A DNA stretch of 41,645 nucleotides from Amnibacterium endophyticum (GTDB lineage: Bacteria; Actinomycetota; Actinomycetes; Actinomycetales; Microbacteriaceae). The stretch lies in contig NZ_JBHUEA010000025.1 of assembly GCF_042680685.1 (NCBI RefSeq), positions 1 to 41,645 of the forward strand. Reading direction: 5' to 3'. Below, piece by piece: positions 1-8,156 of the stretch. Positions within the stretch are counted from its first letter, which is position 1, and every line of letters starts with the position of its first letter. The position numbers were made by a program, and so were the translations under genes. The notes under the pieces were generated by a model, which saw only the letters and a program-made list of their open reading frames with translations, did no database searches and was not told the DNA's origin.

Positions 1-719
1 CCGCGGGCACGCGGCTCACGCCGGCGCACGTCGCCGTCCTGGGGGTGGCAGGGCTCGACGCGGTGCGGGTGCGGCGCCGGCCGACGGTCGCGCTCGTCCT
101 CACGGGCGACGAGGTCGTGGGCGCCGGTCGCCCCACGCCGGGCCGGGTGCGGGACGCGTTCGACCCGATGCTGCCGGCCGCGGTGCACGCGCTCGGCGGC
201 GACGTGGTGCGCGTCGTGCGCATCGGCGACGACCACGCCGCGATCGCCGCGGCGGTCGCGGGCCCGGAGGACGTGGTCGTGATCGTCGGCGGGACCGGCC
301 GCAGCCGCGTCGACCTGCTGCGGCGGGCGCTGGGCGACGCGCCCGTCGCGTTCGACGGCGTCGCGATGCGGCCCGGGCACCCGACGCTGCTGACCGCGAC
401 CGTGCGGCCGGTGCTCGGCCTGCCCGGCAACCCGCTGGCGGCCGTCGCCGCGCTGCTGTCGTTCCTGCCGCCGATCCTCGACGGGCTCACCTCGGCGACG
501 GCTGCCCCGCTGCCGACGGCGCCCGCGGCGGAGCCCCTGCTCGGCTGGCGCGGCACGTCGCTGGTGCCCTGCGCCCGCACCGCCGACGGCCTCGTGCCTG
601 CGGCGGGTGCCCGCCCGAACATGCTGCGCGGGCTCGCCGCGAGCGACGTCCTCGCGGTCGTGCCGCCGGAGGGCGCCGAGCCGGGGACGAGCGTGCGGGT
701 GCTGCCCCTCCCCTGGTAG
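1..719 (+). CDS. moeA: Molybdopterin molybdenumtransferase MoeA, C-terminal part (5' end outside window)
   Basis: MoeA inserts molybdate into adenylylated molybdopterin, the last step of molybdenum cofactor synthesis, in the cytoplasm. The frame is already open at the first bases of the window, so the N-terminal domains are missing; an internal GTG at 45 is not the real start. Visible are the start of the MoCF-binding domain (VALVLTGDEVV), a glycine-rich loop (VIVGGTGRSRVD), MRPGHPT and GLPGNPLAA, then the C-terminal beta-barrel domain IV. The canonical GGVSxGxxD loop reads GGTGRSRVD, a divergence typical of shorter actinobacterial paralogues, so it could be a MoeA-like second copy. The gene converges on a molybdenum oxidoreductase and lies near fdhD, which fits a cofactor supply role. 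The call is firm at family level. Confidence 0.9.
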   Translation, partial: AGTRLTPAHVAVLGVAGLDAVRVRRRPTVALVLTGDEVVGAGRPTPGRVRDAFDPMLPAAVHALGGDVVRVVRIGDDHAAIAAAVAGPEDVVVIVGGTGRSRVDLLRRALGDAPVAFDGVAMRPGHPTLLTATVRPVLGLPGNPLAAVAALLSFLPPILDGLTSATAAPLPTAPAAEPLLGWRGTSLVPCARTADGLVPAAGARPNMLRGLAASDVLAVVPPEGAEPGTSVRVLPLPW

Positions 720-736
720 CGCGGCCGGTGGTCCCG

Positions 737-775
737 GGCTCGGCCGGCGGGCGGACGGCGCCCGCCGGTCGAGCC
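737..775 (+). terminator. Hairpin between convergent moeA and the molybdopterin oxidoreductase gene
   Basis: Arms 737-752 and 760-775 pair over 16 bp with one G-U (743/769) and a 7-nt loop. There is no T tract. It lies 18 nt after the moeA stop and 24 nt before the end of the opposing gene, so a terminator acting in both directions is inferred. Confidence 0.6.
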
Positions 776-798
776 GGCCGAGCCGGCCGAGCCTGTGA

Positions 799-3144
799 TC
801 AGACCGCGGCGGGGACGGGCGCCTCCGACCGGGCCGGGACCTCGACGCGGATGACGACCGCCTTCGCCGCGGGGCTGTTCGACTCCTTCGCCGTGTGGTG
901 CAGCGGCAGCAGCACGTTCGCCTCCGGGAAGTACGCGGCGGCGTTCCCGCTCGGCATGCGGTAGGGCACGGCCCGCCAGCCCACGGCGCGGCGCTCGACG
1001 CCGTCCGCGTCCGTCGAGACGAGGTCGACGACGTCGCCCTCGTGGAGGCCCCGCTTCACCATCTCCTTGCGGTTCATGAGCACGACGCGTCGGGCGTCGT
1101 GGATGCCGCGGTAGCGGTCCTCCTTGCCGTAGATGGTCGTGTTGAACTGGTCGTGCGAGCGGAGCGTCTGCAGCACCAGCCCGTCCTCCGGGATCTCCGG
1201 GTACTCCAGCTCGTTCACGGTGAACATCGCCTTGCCCGTCTTCGTCGGGAACTCGCGCTTGTCGCGCGGCGGGTGCGGCAGCACGAAGCCGCCCGGCACG
1301 TCGAGCTTCTCCTCGTAGGCCTGGAAGCCGTCGACCACGTGCTCGATGTGCTTGCGGATCAGGCGGTAGTCGTCCTTCAGCGCGCTCCAGTCGACCTGCG
1401 CCGAATTCTCCCGCCCCTCGAGCACCGCCTCCGCGATGCCGCAGATGATCGCGACCTCGCTGCGCAGGTGCGGCGACGCCGGCTCGAGGTGCCCGTGGGA
1501 CTCGTGGACGGCGAGCACCGTGTCCTCGACGGAGACGCGCTGCGGCCCGGTGGCCTGCACGTCGCGCTCGGTGCGGCCGAGGCAGGGCAGGATCAGGGCC
1601 CGCTTGCCGTGCACGACGTGGCTGCGGTTCGGCTTCGTCGAGATCTGGACCGTCAGGTCGAGCTCGCGCATCGACGCCTCGGTGCGCTCGGTGTCCGGTG
1701 TCGCACGGGTGTAGTTGCCGCCGAGGCCCATGAAGACCTTGACCTTCCCGTCGCGCATCGCCTGCAGCGCCTTCACGGTGTCGTAGCCGTGCTCCTTCGG
1801 CGAGGTGAAGGAGAACTCCTCCGAGAGCCGGTCGTGGAACGCGTCCGGCATCTTCTCCCAGATGCCGACCGTGCGGTCGCCCTGCACGTTCGAGTGCCCG
1901 CGCACCGGCATCAGCCCGGCCCCCGGCCGGCCGACGTTGCCGGTCAGCCACGCGACCGAGGCCATGTCGCGGATCGTCGCGACGCCGTTCACGTGCTGCG
2001 TGATCCCCATCGCCCAGCAGATGATCATCGACTTCGCGTCCGCGATCATCCCGGCGAGCCTGCGGATCTGCGCCTCGGGCAGGCCGGTCGCGCGCTCGAC
2101 CTCGGCCCAGTCGAGCCGCGCGACGTGGTCCCGGTAGTCCTCGAAGCCGGAGGTGTAGCGGGCGATGAAGTCGTGGTCGAGCACCGTGCCGCCGCGCTCC
2201 GCGTCCAGCTCGATCAGCGTCGCGCCGAGCGCCTGGAACAGCGCCTGGTCGCCCGCCAGCTTGATCTGGAGGAACTCGTCGGCGAGCTGCGTGCCGCGGA
2301 ACACGAGGCCCTTGACGCTCTGCGGGTTGTCGAAGTGCAGCAGCCCCGCCTCGCGCAGCGGGTTGATCGCGACGATGCGGCCGCCGTTCTTCTTCGCGTT
2401 CTCGAGGCGGGTCAGCATCCGCGGCGCGTTGGTGCCCGGGTTCTGGCCGGCGATCAGGATCAGGTCGGCGTGCTCCAGGTCCGTGAGCGACACGGACGCC
2501 TTGCCGACGCCCATCACCTGCGCGAGACCGATGGAGGTCGACTCGTGGCACATGTTCGAGCAGTCCGGCAGGTTGTTCGTGCCGAAGGAGCGGGCGAACA
2601 GGCCGTAGGTGAAGGCGGCCTCGTTGGACGCGCGGCCGGAGGTGTAGAAGACCGCCTCGTCCGGGCTCTCGAGCTTCTGCAGCTCCTCCTTGACGATCGC
2701 GATCGCGCGGTCCCAGGTGACCGGCCGGTAGTGGGTGTCGCCCGCCTCGAGCAGCATCGGGTGGGTGATGCGGCCCTGCTTGCCGAGGGCGAAGTCGTCC
2801 CACGTCTCCAGCTCGGCGATCGAGTGCGCGGCGAAGAACTCGGGGGTCGCGCGCTGCTTCGTCGCCTCCTCGGCCACCGCCTTCGCGCCCGACTCGCAGA
2901 ACTCCGCGGGGCTGCGGCGCTTGGGATCAGGGTCGGGCCAGGCGCAGCTCATGCAGTCGAAGCCGCGGGTCTGGTTGATGTCGAGCAGCGTCCGCATGGT
3001 GCGGACCGCGCCCATCTCCTCCTCGCCCATCACGAGCGACTGCCGGATCGCCGGCCAGCCGGTCGCGTGCGTGCGGGGCTTCGTCACCCGCAGCTGCGCG
3101 TCGTCGATGTTCTGCTCGGCGCGCGCCGTCGTGTCCTCGCCCAT
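799..3144 (-). CDS. FdhF/YdeP-like molybdopterin oxidoreductase, alpha subunit
   Basis: A 781-residue molybdenum enzyme of the formate dehydrogenase alpha-like (YdeP, TIGR01701-type) family, probably cytoplasmic since no Tat signal is seen. An N-terminal cysteine set C64-x2-C67-x15-C83 (DCMSCAWPDPD ... FCESGAKA) probably holds an iron-sulfur cluster. SNMCHESTSIGL places Cys199-His200 where formate dehydrogenases have Sec/Cys-His as the Mo ligand. A molydopterin-binding C-terminal domain follows (SHDQFNTTIYG, RKEMVKRGLHEGD). The ATG at 3144 was chosen for its strong GGGAGG ribosome site and the family N-terminus; the frame stays open far upstream only because it is antisense to fdhD. No electron-transfer partner subunits are nearby. 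The substrate is unknown: E. coli YdeP is linked to acid resistance, so formate oxidation should not be assumed. Confidence 0.9.
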   Translation of the reverse strand: MGEDTTARAEQNIDDAQLRVTKPRTHATGWPAIRQSLVMGEEEMGAVRTMRTLLDINQTRGFDCMSCAWPDPDPKRRSPAEFCESGAKAVAEEATKQRATPEFFAAHSIAELETWDDFALGKQGRITHPMLLEAGDTHYRPVTWDRAIAIVKEELQKLESPDEAVFYTSGRASNEAAFTYGLFARSFGTNNLPDCSNMCHESTSIGLAQVMGVGKASVSLTDLEHADLILIAGQNPGTNAPRMLTRLENAKKNGGRIVAINPLREAGLLHFDNPQSVKGLVFRGTQLADEFLQIKLAGDQALFQALGATLIELDAERGGTVLDHDFIARYTSGFEDYRDHVARLDWAEVERATGLPEAQIRRLAGMIADAKSMIICWAMGITQHVNGVATIRDMASVAWLTGNVGRPGAGLMPVRGHSNVQGDRTVGIWEKMPDAFHDRLSEEFSFTSPKEHGYDTVKALQAMRDGKVKVFMGLGGNYTRATPDTERTEASMRELDLTVQISTKPNRSHVVHGKRALILPCLGRTERDVQATGPQRVSVEDTVLAVHESHGHLEPASPHLRSEVAIICGIAEAVLEGRENSAQVDWSALKDDYRLIRKHIEHVVDGFQAYEEKLDVPGGFVLPHPPRDKREFPTKTGKAMFTVNELEYPEIPEDGLVLQTLRSHDQFNTTIYGKEDRYRGIHDARRVVLMNRKEMVKRGLHEGDVVDLVSTDADGVERRAVGWRAVPYRMPSGNAAAYFPEANVLLPLHHTAKESNSPAAKAVVIRVEVPARSEAPVPAAV

Positions 3145-3169
3145 GAGGCCTCCCTCGATCCGTGAGCGG

Positions 3170-3175
3170 ATCGTA
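3170..3175 (-). promoter_or_regulatory. -10 element of the molybdopterin oxidoreductase gene
   Basis: TACGAT on the minus strand, 25 nt before the ATG. This would give a short leader containing the GGGAGG ribosome site, so this gene is leadered, unlike most first genes here. Confidence 0.5.
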
Positions 3176-3201
3176 CGACCGGACCCTGACCGCGGCGGTG
3201 C

Positions 3202-3207
3202 GATCAT
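3202..3207 (+). promoter_or_regulatory. Candidate -10 of fdhD (leaderless)
   Basis: GATCAT, 6 nt before the GTG of fdhD. It sits back to back with the opposing -10 at 3170-3175. Confidence 0.4.
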
Positions 3208-3213
3208 CGGCGC

Positions 3214-4035
3214 GTGAGGGCGATCGCCAGACGACGGGTGCGGACCGTGCGGCCGGGCGACGCGCCGCGGGCGCGGGAGGACCTGCTGGCGGTCGAGGAG
3301 CCGCTCGAGGTGCGGGTGAACGGCTCCCGGTTCAGCGTCACCATGCGCACGCCCGGAGACGACTTCGACCTGGTCGCGGGCTTCCTCGTGTCGGAGGGGG
3401 TCGTCGCCGCGGTTGACGACCTGCCGGCGATGCGGGTGGTGACCGGACTCGCCGCCGACGGGGAGCCGACCTTCAACATCGTCGACGCGAGCGTCACGGG
3501 CCCGGGCGTCCGGGCGGCGGCCGATCGCGCGCGGACCCTGTACACGACGAGCGCCTGCGGCGTGTGCGGCCTCGCGTCGATCGACGCCGTCACCACGTCC
3601 TCCTCCTACCCGGTGCTGCCGGTCGGGCTGACCGTGCCGGAGGCGGTCGTCGCCGCGCTGCCGGACCGGCTGCGGGCGGCGCAGCGCCTGTTCGACTCCA
3701 CCGGCGGCGTGCACGCGGCGGGGCTCTTCGACGCCGGCGGAGACCCGCTCGTCGTGCGGGAGGACGTGGGGCGCCACAACGCGGTCGACAAGGTGGTCGG
3801 GCACGCGCTGCGCGAGGGCCGCCTGCCGCTGTCGCACGCCGTGCTGCAGGTCTCCGGCCGCGCCTCGTTCGAGCTGGTGCAGAAGGCGCGGATGGCCGGG
3901 ATCCCCGTGCTCGCCGCGGTCAGCGCGCCCTCCTCGCTCGCCGTCGAGCTGGCGCAGGAGGCCGGCATCACGCTCGTCGGCTTCAGCCGCGGCCGCTCCT
4001 TCAACATCTACGCGCACCCGCACCGCATCGTCTGA
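3214..4035 (+). CDS. fdhD: FdhD sulfurtransferase for molybdoenzyme activation
   Basis: FdhD passes sulfur from a cysteine desulfurase to the molybdenum cofactor before insertion into formate dehydrogenase-type enzymes. The 273-residue protein has the hallmark loop TTSACGVCG with sulfur-carrying Cys115 and Cys118, and also FDSTGGVHAAG, REDVGRHNAVDKV and SGRASFELVQKA, all typical of FdhD. It is divergent from the molybdopterin oxidoreductase across a 69-nt gap with two -10 elements, so that enzyme is probably its client and may carry a sulfido-Mo centre. The GTG start is supported by the -10-like hexamer 6 nt upstream; no ribosome site is visible. Confidence 0.95.
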   Translation: MRAIARRRVRTVRPGDAPRAREDLLAVEEPLEVRVNGSRFSVTMRTPGDDFDLVAGFLVSEGVVAAVDDLPAMRVVTGLAADGEPTFNIVDASVTGPGVRAAADRARTLYTTSACGVCGLASIDAVTTSSSYPVLPVGLTVPEAVVAALPDRLRAAQRLFDSTGGVHAAGLFDAGGDPLVVREDVGRHNAVDKVVGHALREGRLPLSHAVLQVSGRASFELVQKARMAGIPVLAAVSAPSSLAVELAQEAGITLVGFSRGRSFNIYAHPHRIV

Positions 4036-4062
4036 GCCGCGTCGGACCCGGCCGGGCGCCGC

Positions 4063-5310
4063 TCAGGTCGCCGCGGCGGGACGGGCGGCGCCGGGGTCGC
4101 TGTGCGCGATGTGCCCGAGCTGCCGCCACAGCACGACGACGAGCACGGCGGAGCCCGCGAAGCCGAACCAGAACGGCGCGACGACGCCGAACGCCTCCGC
4201 GAGCGCGCCGCCGACGCCCGAGCCGAGCACGAGGCCGCCGTAGGTCGCGACGGTGTTGACGCTGCCCACGCGCCCCTGGAGCGCCGCCGGCACGGCCCGC
4301 TGGCGGACGGTGATCGAGGTCGTGCCCCACACGAAGGCATGGGCGCCGAACACGAAGAACACCGCGAAGGCGACCCACGGCACGCGGGTCAGGGCGAGGG
4401 CGAGGTGGGTCAGCGTCTCGACGACGAGGCCCACCCGCATGAGCCCGGCGAGCGAGACGCGGCGGGTGAGGGCGCCGTAGCCGACGGTCGCCACGATGCC
4501 GCCCGCGGCGATGACGGCGGTGATCGCACCGTAGCCGACCGGGCCGAGGCCGAGCCGCTGCGAGGCGTACAGCACGAGCACCGACCAGGCGGCGCCGTAG
4601 GTGACGTTGAACAGCAGGATCGTGAGGACGAGGGTGCGCACGTTCGCGTGCGCCCAGGCCCACCGCAGCGCCTCCCCGACGTCCTGCAGCGGCGCGGATG
4701 CGGCCCGCGGGGCGGAGCGCGGCAGGACGATCCGGGCGAAGAGCACGGCGCCGCCGGCCAGCAGCACCGCCTGCGCCGCGAACGGCCAGAGGGCCCCGAC
4801 CGCGAAGAGCAGGGCGCCGAGCGGCGGGCCGACGAGGTTCTGCATGGTGATGAACCCGCCGAGCAGACGCGCGTTGCCGATCACCAGGTCGTCACGCGCG
4901 ACCAGCGCGGGTAGCAGGGTGGTCTCCGCGCTGTCCCCGAAGACCTCCGCGACGCCCAGCAGGAACAGGGCGACGAGGACCATCGCGATCCCGACGACGT
5001 CCGTCAGCACCGCCGCGACGAGCACGCCGAGCACGACGACCCGCACCGCCGCGGCCACGACGACGACCCGGCGCCGATCGAGCCGGTCCGCCACCACGCC
5101 CGCCGCCAGGCCGAGCGCGAGCGGAGGCAGCCACTGGAGCGTCGCCGCGAGCGCGACGAGGGCCGGCGAACCGGCCAGCCGCGCCACGAGCAGCGGCCCG
5201 GCGGCGAGCGCGAGGCCATCGCCGAGGTTGGACGTCCAGCTCGCGCCGAGCAGCCAGCGGAACGAGCCGCCGAGCCGCGCGGGGGCGACGACGTCCAGCA
5301 CGCGGCCCAC
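4063..5310 (-). CDS. MFS transporter, probable drug exporter
   Basis: A 415-residue major facilitator with about 12 hydrophobic helices, resembling the MFS_3/EntS-type (transmembrane secretion effector) exporters. After a short amphipathic start it reads FRWLLGASWTSNLGDGLAL, then the loop between helices 2 and 3, GVVADRLDRRRVVV, matches the MFS signature. AETTLLPALVARDDLVIGNARL is the conserved region between helices 4 and 5 in this group. The substrate cannot be told. It converges on fdhD (27-nt gap) and lies downstream of a small membrane protein on the same strand, but has its own -10. Confidence 0.85.
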   Translation of the reverse strand: MGRVLDVVAPARLGGSFRWLLGASWTSNLGDGLALAAGPLLVARLAGSPALVALAATLQWLPPLALGLAAGVVADRLDRRRVVVVAAAVRVVVLGVLVAAVLTDVVGIAMVLVALFLLGVAEVFGDSAETTLLPALVARDDLVIGNARLLGGFITMQNLVGPPLGALLFAVGALWPFAAQAVLLAGGAVLFARIVLPRSAPRAASAPLQDVGEALRWAWAHANVRTLVLTILLFNVTYGAAWSVLVLYASQRLGLGPVGYGAITAVIAAGGIVATVGYGALTRRVSLAGLMRVGLVVETLTHLALALTRVPWVAFAVFFVFGAHAFVWGTTSITVRQRAVPAALQGRVGSVNTVATYGGLVLGSGVGGALAEAFGVVAPFWFGFAGSAVLVVVLWRQLGHIAHSDPGAARPAAAT

Positions 5311-5318
5311 GGCCGGTC

Positions 5319-5324
5319 ACCCTA
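5319..5324 (-). promoter_or_regulatory. -10 of the MFS gene (leaderless)
   Basis: TAGGGT, 8 nt before the GTG at 5310. Confidence 0.5.
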
Positions 5325-5371
5325 GGACCGCCGGGCGACAGGCGTCCGCGGGTCGCCCGCGGCGGGTGGGC

Positions 5372-5866
5372 TCAGCCGCCCGTGACCGGTGCCGCGGGAG
5401 CGGTCGCGACCGGCGTGACCGTCCGGACGAAGGCGGTGGCCGTGACGGCGAGGGCGATCGCCTCGACCGCGATCGCGGCGGTGTGGACGGCGACCGGACC
5501 GCCGTCGTACATGGTGATCCCGACCGCGACGAGGCCGACGGCGTTCACGGCGACGGCGATCGGGTGCAGGCGCCGGATCCCGAAGAGCAGCACGGCGGCC
5601 GGCAGCACGTACAGGATCGCGCTGGCGACCCCGAGGTCGTTGATCACGGGCGCGAGCGCAACCCCGCCCGGGACCGCGCGACCGAGGTCCGGGAAGAACA
5701 TCGTGACGCAGTGGAAGACGAGGGCGAGCGTGCCGATGTACGCGACGAGGGCGTCGACGCGGGTCAGCGGCCGCGCCGCGGCGAGCACCGGGAACAGGCC
5801 GATCAGCCGCAGCGCGACGAGCGCGAGGACGATGAGCGCGACGGAGACGACGAAGTACGGCGACAC
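5372..5866 (-). CDS. Five-helix membrane protein of unknown function
   Basis: This 164-residue protein is nearly all membrane: hydrophobic segments lie at about residues 5-25, 39-60, 78-97, 104-121 and 127-149, with a short Ala/Pro-rich tail. It has no charged or catalytic motif that I recognise. It recalls DUF998-type proteins but is shorter than they usually are, so I leave the family open. The GTG at 5866 is preceded by a TACGGT hexamer and no ribosome site. Between manA and the MFS gene on the same strand, it may be co-expressed with either. Confidence 0.7.
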   Translation of the reverse strand: MSPYFVVSVALIVLALVALRLIGLFPVLAAARPLTRVDALVAYIGTLALVFHCVTMFFPDLGRAVPGGVALAPVINDLGVASAILYVLPAAVLLFGIRRLHPIAVAVNAVGLVAVGITMYDGGPVAVHTAAIAVEAIALAVTATAFVRTVTPVATAPAAPVTGG

Positions 5867-5874
5867 GACGCCCG

Positions 5875-5880
5875 ACCGTA
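5875..5880 (-). promoter_or_regulatory. -10 of the five-helix membrane protein gene (leaderless)
   Basis: TACGGT, 8 nt before the GTG at 5866. Confidence 0.5.
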
Positions 5881-5932
5881 GAGGGCGCCCCTGCGCGGCC
5901 GGTGCTCGTCGAGGGCGCGGTCGTCCCCGTTC

Positions 5933-6928
5933 TCAGGCCGAGGGGTCGGGCGGCCGGCAGACGAGGAGGACGCCGTCGCCCTCCACGGGCAGCTCCCCTG
6001 CGGCGGCCGGCAGGACCGCGGTGGCGCCGCGGGCCAGCGCGTGGCCGCCGAGCACGATCGGCCCCTCCTCGACGAGGAGGACGCAGTACCCGCCGATCCG
6101 CGGGCCCGTCCCCGCCGGGCGCAGGCGCTCGACGCGGAAGAAGGGAGCGGCCTCCTCCGGCAGCACCGGGCCGTCGGAGCGGCCGCGCACGACGAGCCCG
6201 GCCAGCCGCTGCCGCGACATGGCCTCGTGCGCCACCGCGCCGAGCGCCCGGTCGAAGCCGAGGCCCAGGTGGCCGTCCGCGGCGCCGTCGAGCGCGAAGC
6301 CCGACCACTCCAGCAGGATCGAGAGGTCCTCCGGCTCCTGCACCTCGAGCAGCAGGACGCCCTCGCCGATCGCGTGCAGCTGGCCGGCCGGGACCAGCAC
6401 GGCGTCGCCGGGCCGCACCTCGACGGCGTGGAGCAGCTCGAGCAGCTCGGTCGTGCGCTGGTCGTCGACCAGGGCGCGGAGGCGCTCTGGCGCGACGTCC
6501 TCCCGCAGCCCGAGGTGGACGGTGCCGGCCGTGAGCACGACCCACGCCTCCGTCTTCCCGTGCACGTGCCCGAGGTGCTGCTGCGCGAAGGCGCCGTCGG
6601 GGTGGGCGTGGACGGGCAGCCGCTGCCCGGCGTCGAGCAGCTTGGTCAGGAGCATCGCGTCGGCGCCCCAGCGCGCCGCGTGCGTCTCGCCGAGCCAGCC
6701 GACCGGATCGGCCGCGATCGCCTCGACCAGCCGTCGCCCGTCGGGCAGCACGGTCTCGCCGAGCCCGGGCCGGCCGAACACGTGCGTCGTGCTCGCGACC
6801 CAGTCCTCCGGCTCGTGCTCGGCCGCCGGGTCGTCGCCCCGCAGGTCGGTGATCCGCCGGCCGCCGCGGTAGAAGCGGTCCGCGGGCCGGTTCGAGGGCA
6901 GGAGGACGGGCTCGCGTGGCGCGGTCAT
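5933..6928 (-). CDS. manA: Mannose-6-phosphate isomerase, class I
   Basis: ManA interconverts fructose 6-phosphate and mannose 6-phosphate, feeding GDP-mannose and mannosylated glycans, in the cytoplasm. The 331-residue protein shows the zinc-binding cupin motifs in order: LPVHAHPDGAFAQ, then HVHGKTEAWVVL (metal Glu), then VPAGQLHAIG (metal His). It is of the short actinobacterial/Bacillus type. The ATG at 6928 lies 5 nt after the stop of a tiny membrane-protein gene and has GAGG 3 nt upstream, so translation is probably coupled. A protein mannosyltransferase (pmt) occurs 5 kb away and would use mannose supplied by this pathway; that link is inferred. Confidence 0.9.
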   Translation of the reverse strand: MTAPREPVLLPSNRPADRFYRGGRRITDLRGDDPAAEHEPEDWVASTTHVFGRPGLGETVLPDGRRLVEAIAADPVGWLGETHAARWGADAMLLTKLLDAGQRLPVHAHPDGAFAQQHLGHVHGKTEAWVVLTAGTVHLGLREDVAPERLRALVDDQRTTELLELLHAVEVRPGDAVLVPAGQLHAIGEGVLLLEVQEPEDLSILLEWSGFALDGAADGHLGLGFDRALGAVAHEAMSRQRLAGLVVRGRSDGPVLPEEAAPFFRVERLRPAGTGPRIGGYCVLLVEEGPIVLGGHALARGATAVLPAAAGELPVEGDGVLLVCRPPDPSA

Positions 6929-6933
6929 GCGCC

Positions 6934-7098
6934 TCAGTCCCGGCGGCTGAAGCGGTCGCTGATCGCGAGGACGCCGAGCGCGATCAGGAAGGCGAGGACC
7001 GTCGAGAGCGCGACGACGCCGCCGGACACCCCCGCGATCAGCTGCGCGATCAGCACCAGCAGGGCGAGCAGGGCCGAGATGATCAGGTTGCGCTTCAT
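6934..7098 (-). CDS. Tiny two-helix membrane protein
   Basis: A 54-residue protein starting MKRNLIISALLALLVL, with hydrophobic segments at about 4-20 and 25-45, a short Gly turn between them and a basic C-terminus (SDRFSRRD). No known family is recognised. The ATG at 7098 gives a typical Lys-Arg start; a GTG at 7125 in the same frame would add MPRRHTGAA. The stop lies 5 nt before manA, so the two form a likely operon. Confidence 0.65.
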   Translation of the reverse strand: MKRNLIISALLALLVLIAQLIAGVSGGVVALSTVLAFLIALGVLAISDRFSRRD

Positions 7099-7107
7099 GG
7101 CGGCACC

Positions 7108-7113
7108 AGTATG
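7108..7113 (-). promoter_or_regulatory. Possible -10 of the tiny membrane protein-manA unit
   Basis: CATACT, 9 nt before the ATG at 7098. It is slightly farther than in other genes here, so the assignment is weak. Confidence 0.35.
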
Positions 7114-7163
7114 TCGGCGCGGCACGGGCGGGCTCGAGCGGCGCCCTCCCCTCGTGCGGTCCG

Positions 7164-7205
7164 CAGGTGCAGATGCGGCGCCGCGTGCGGCCGCAACTGC
7201 ACCTG
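7164..7205 (-). terminator. Hairpin downstream of tatD
   Basis: Arms 7164-7179 and 7190-7205 pair over 16 positions with one A-A mismatch (7173/7196) and a 10-nt loop. It begins 28 nt after the tatD stop on the minus strand and precedes the next minus-strand unit, so it is probably the terminator of the metG-tatD unit. Confidence 0.6.
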
Positions 7206-7233
7206 GGGGCCGCAGGAGCGCGTCGCCGGCTGC

Positions 7234-8097
7234 TCAGGGCAGGTCGGTGCTCCAGCTGCCGTAGACGGCCTCCGTGCTCGCGGCGACCTGCGCGCCCAAC
7301 TCGCCGACGTCGACGCCGAGCTCCTGCGCGACGAGGCGGAGGGTGTGCGGCACCAGGTAGGGGCTGTTCGGGCGGCCGCGCACGGGCGTCGGCGCGAGCC
7401 ACGGCGCGTCGGTCTCGACGAGGATCCGGTCGCGCGGCACGAGCGCGAGCGCCTCCCGCAGGCGCGTCGCGGACTTGAACGTCACGGTGCCGGCGAACGA
7501 GCAGTACCAGCCGTGCTCCGCCGCCGTGCGCGCGAGCTCCGGGCCGCCGCTGAAGCAGTGGAAGACGGTCCGCTCGGGCGCGCCGACCCGCAGCAGCGTC
7601 GCGACGACGTCGTCGTGCGCGTCGCGGTCGTGGATCTGCAGCGCGAGCCCGTGCCGCTTCGCGATCGCGATGTGCGCCTCGAAGGCGGCCAGCTGCTGCG
7701 CCCGGCCGTCCTCCGCGGTGCGGAAGAAGTCGAGCCCGGTCTCCCCCACCGCCCGCACCCGAGGCCGCGCGGCGAGGTCGTCGATCACCGCGAGCGCCTC
7801 GTCGAGCTCCGCGTCCGTCATCCGCGCCGCGTCGTTCGGGTGGATCGCCACGGCGGCGAGCATCCGCGGCTCGACCGCTGCGGTCTCGGCCGACCAGCGG
7901 CTCGACTCGACGTCGGTGCCGACCTGGACGACGCCCTGCACGCCCGCGGCCTCCGCCCGGTCCAGCTGCTCGCGCCAGTCGAGCGGCTCGCCCTCGTCGA
8001 ACCAGCCCGCCGCGGAGTACGGGTCGATGTGCGTGTGGTCGTCGTAGACCGGCACCGGCAGTCGCTCGGGCAGGGGCGGATAGCTCACGTCGGGCAC
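7234..8097 (-). CDS. tatD: TatD-family metal-dependent deoxyribonuclease
   Basis: TatD proteins are amidohydrolase-fold 3'-5' exonucleases implicated in DNA repair and quality control. In this 287-residue protein the metal ligands are all present: H21-x-H23 (DDHTHID), Glu119 (GETGLDF), His156 (QIHD), His180 (HCFSGG) and Asp230 (ETDAPWLAP). It lies downstream of metG on the same strand, an adjacency seen widely in actinobacteria. The GTG start has no clear ribosome site. A CAAGAT hexamer 8 nt upstream lies inside the arm of a dispersed palindrome and could be its -10. Confidence 0.95.
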   Translation of the reverse strand: MPDVSYPPLPERLPVPVYDDHTHIDPYSAAGWFDEGEPLDWREQLDRAEAAGVQGVVQVGTDVESSRWSAETAAVEPRMLAAVAIHPNDAARMTDAELDEALAVIDDLAARPRVRAVGETGLDFFRTAEDGRAQQLAAFEAHIAIAKRHGLALQIHDRDAHDDVVATLLRVGAPERTVFHCFSGGPELARTAAEHGWYCSFAGTVTFKSATRLREALALVPRDRILVETDAPWLAPTPVRGRPNSPYLVPHTLRLVAQELGVDVGELGAQVAASTEAVYGSWSTDLP

Positions 8098-8102
8098 GGG
8101 AC

Positions 8103-8155
8103 TTCATCTTGTAGGCAGATCTCGGCGCTGACCGCAGATCTGCCTACAAGATGAA
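8103..8155. repeat. Dispersed palindrome family A, copy 1
   Basis: Perfect 20-bp inverted repeat (8103-8122 with 8136-8155) around a 13-nt loop, filling the whole metG-tatD spacer. The arm core catcttgtaggcagatct is identical over 18 nt to the copy at 38074. It contains an AGATCT palindrome in each arm. Confidence 0.85.
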
Positions 8156-8156
8156 T

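Noticed and set aside
799..4023. Extension of the molybdopterin oxidoreductase upstream to 4023
   Set aside because: The extension is antisense to fdhD, and the ATG at 3144 has a strong ribosome site and the right family N-terminus.
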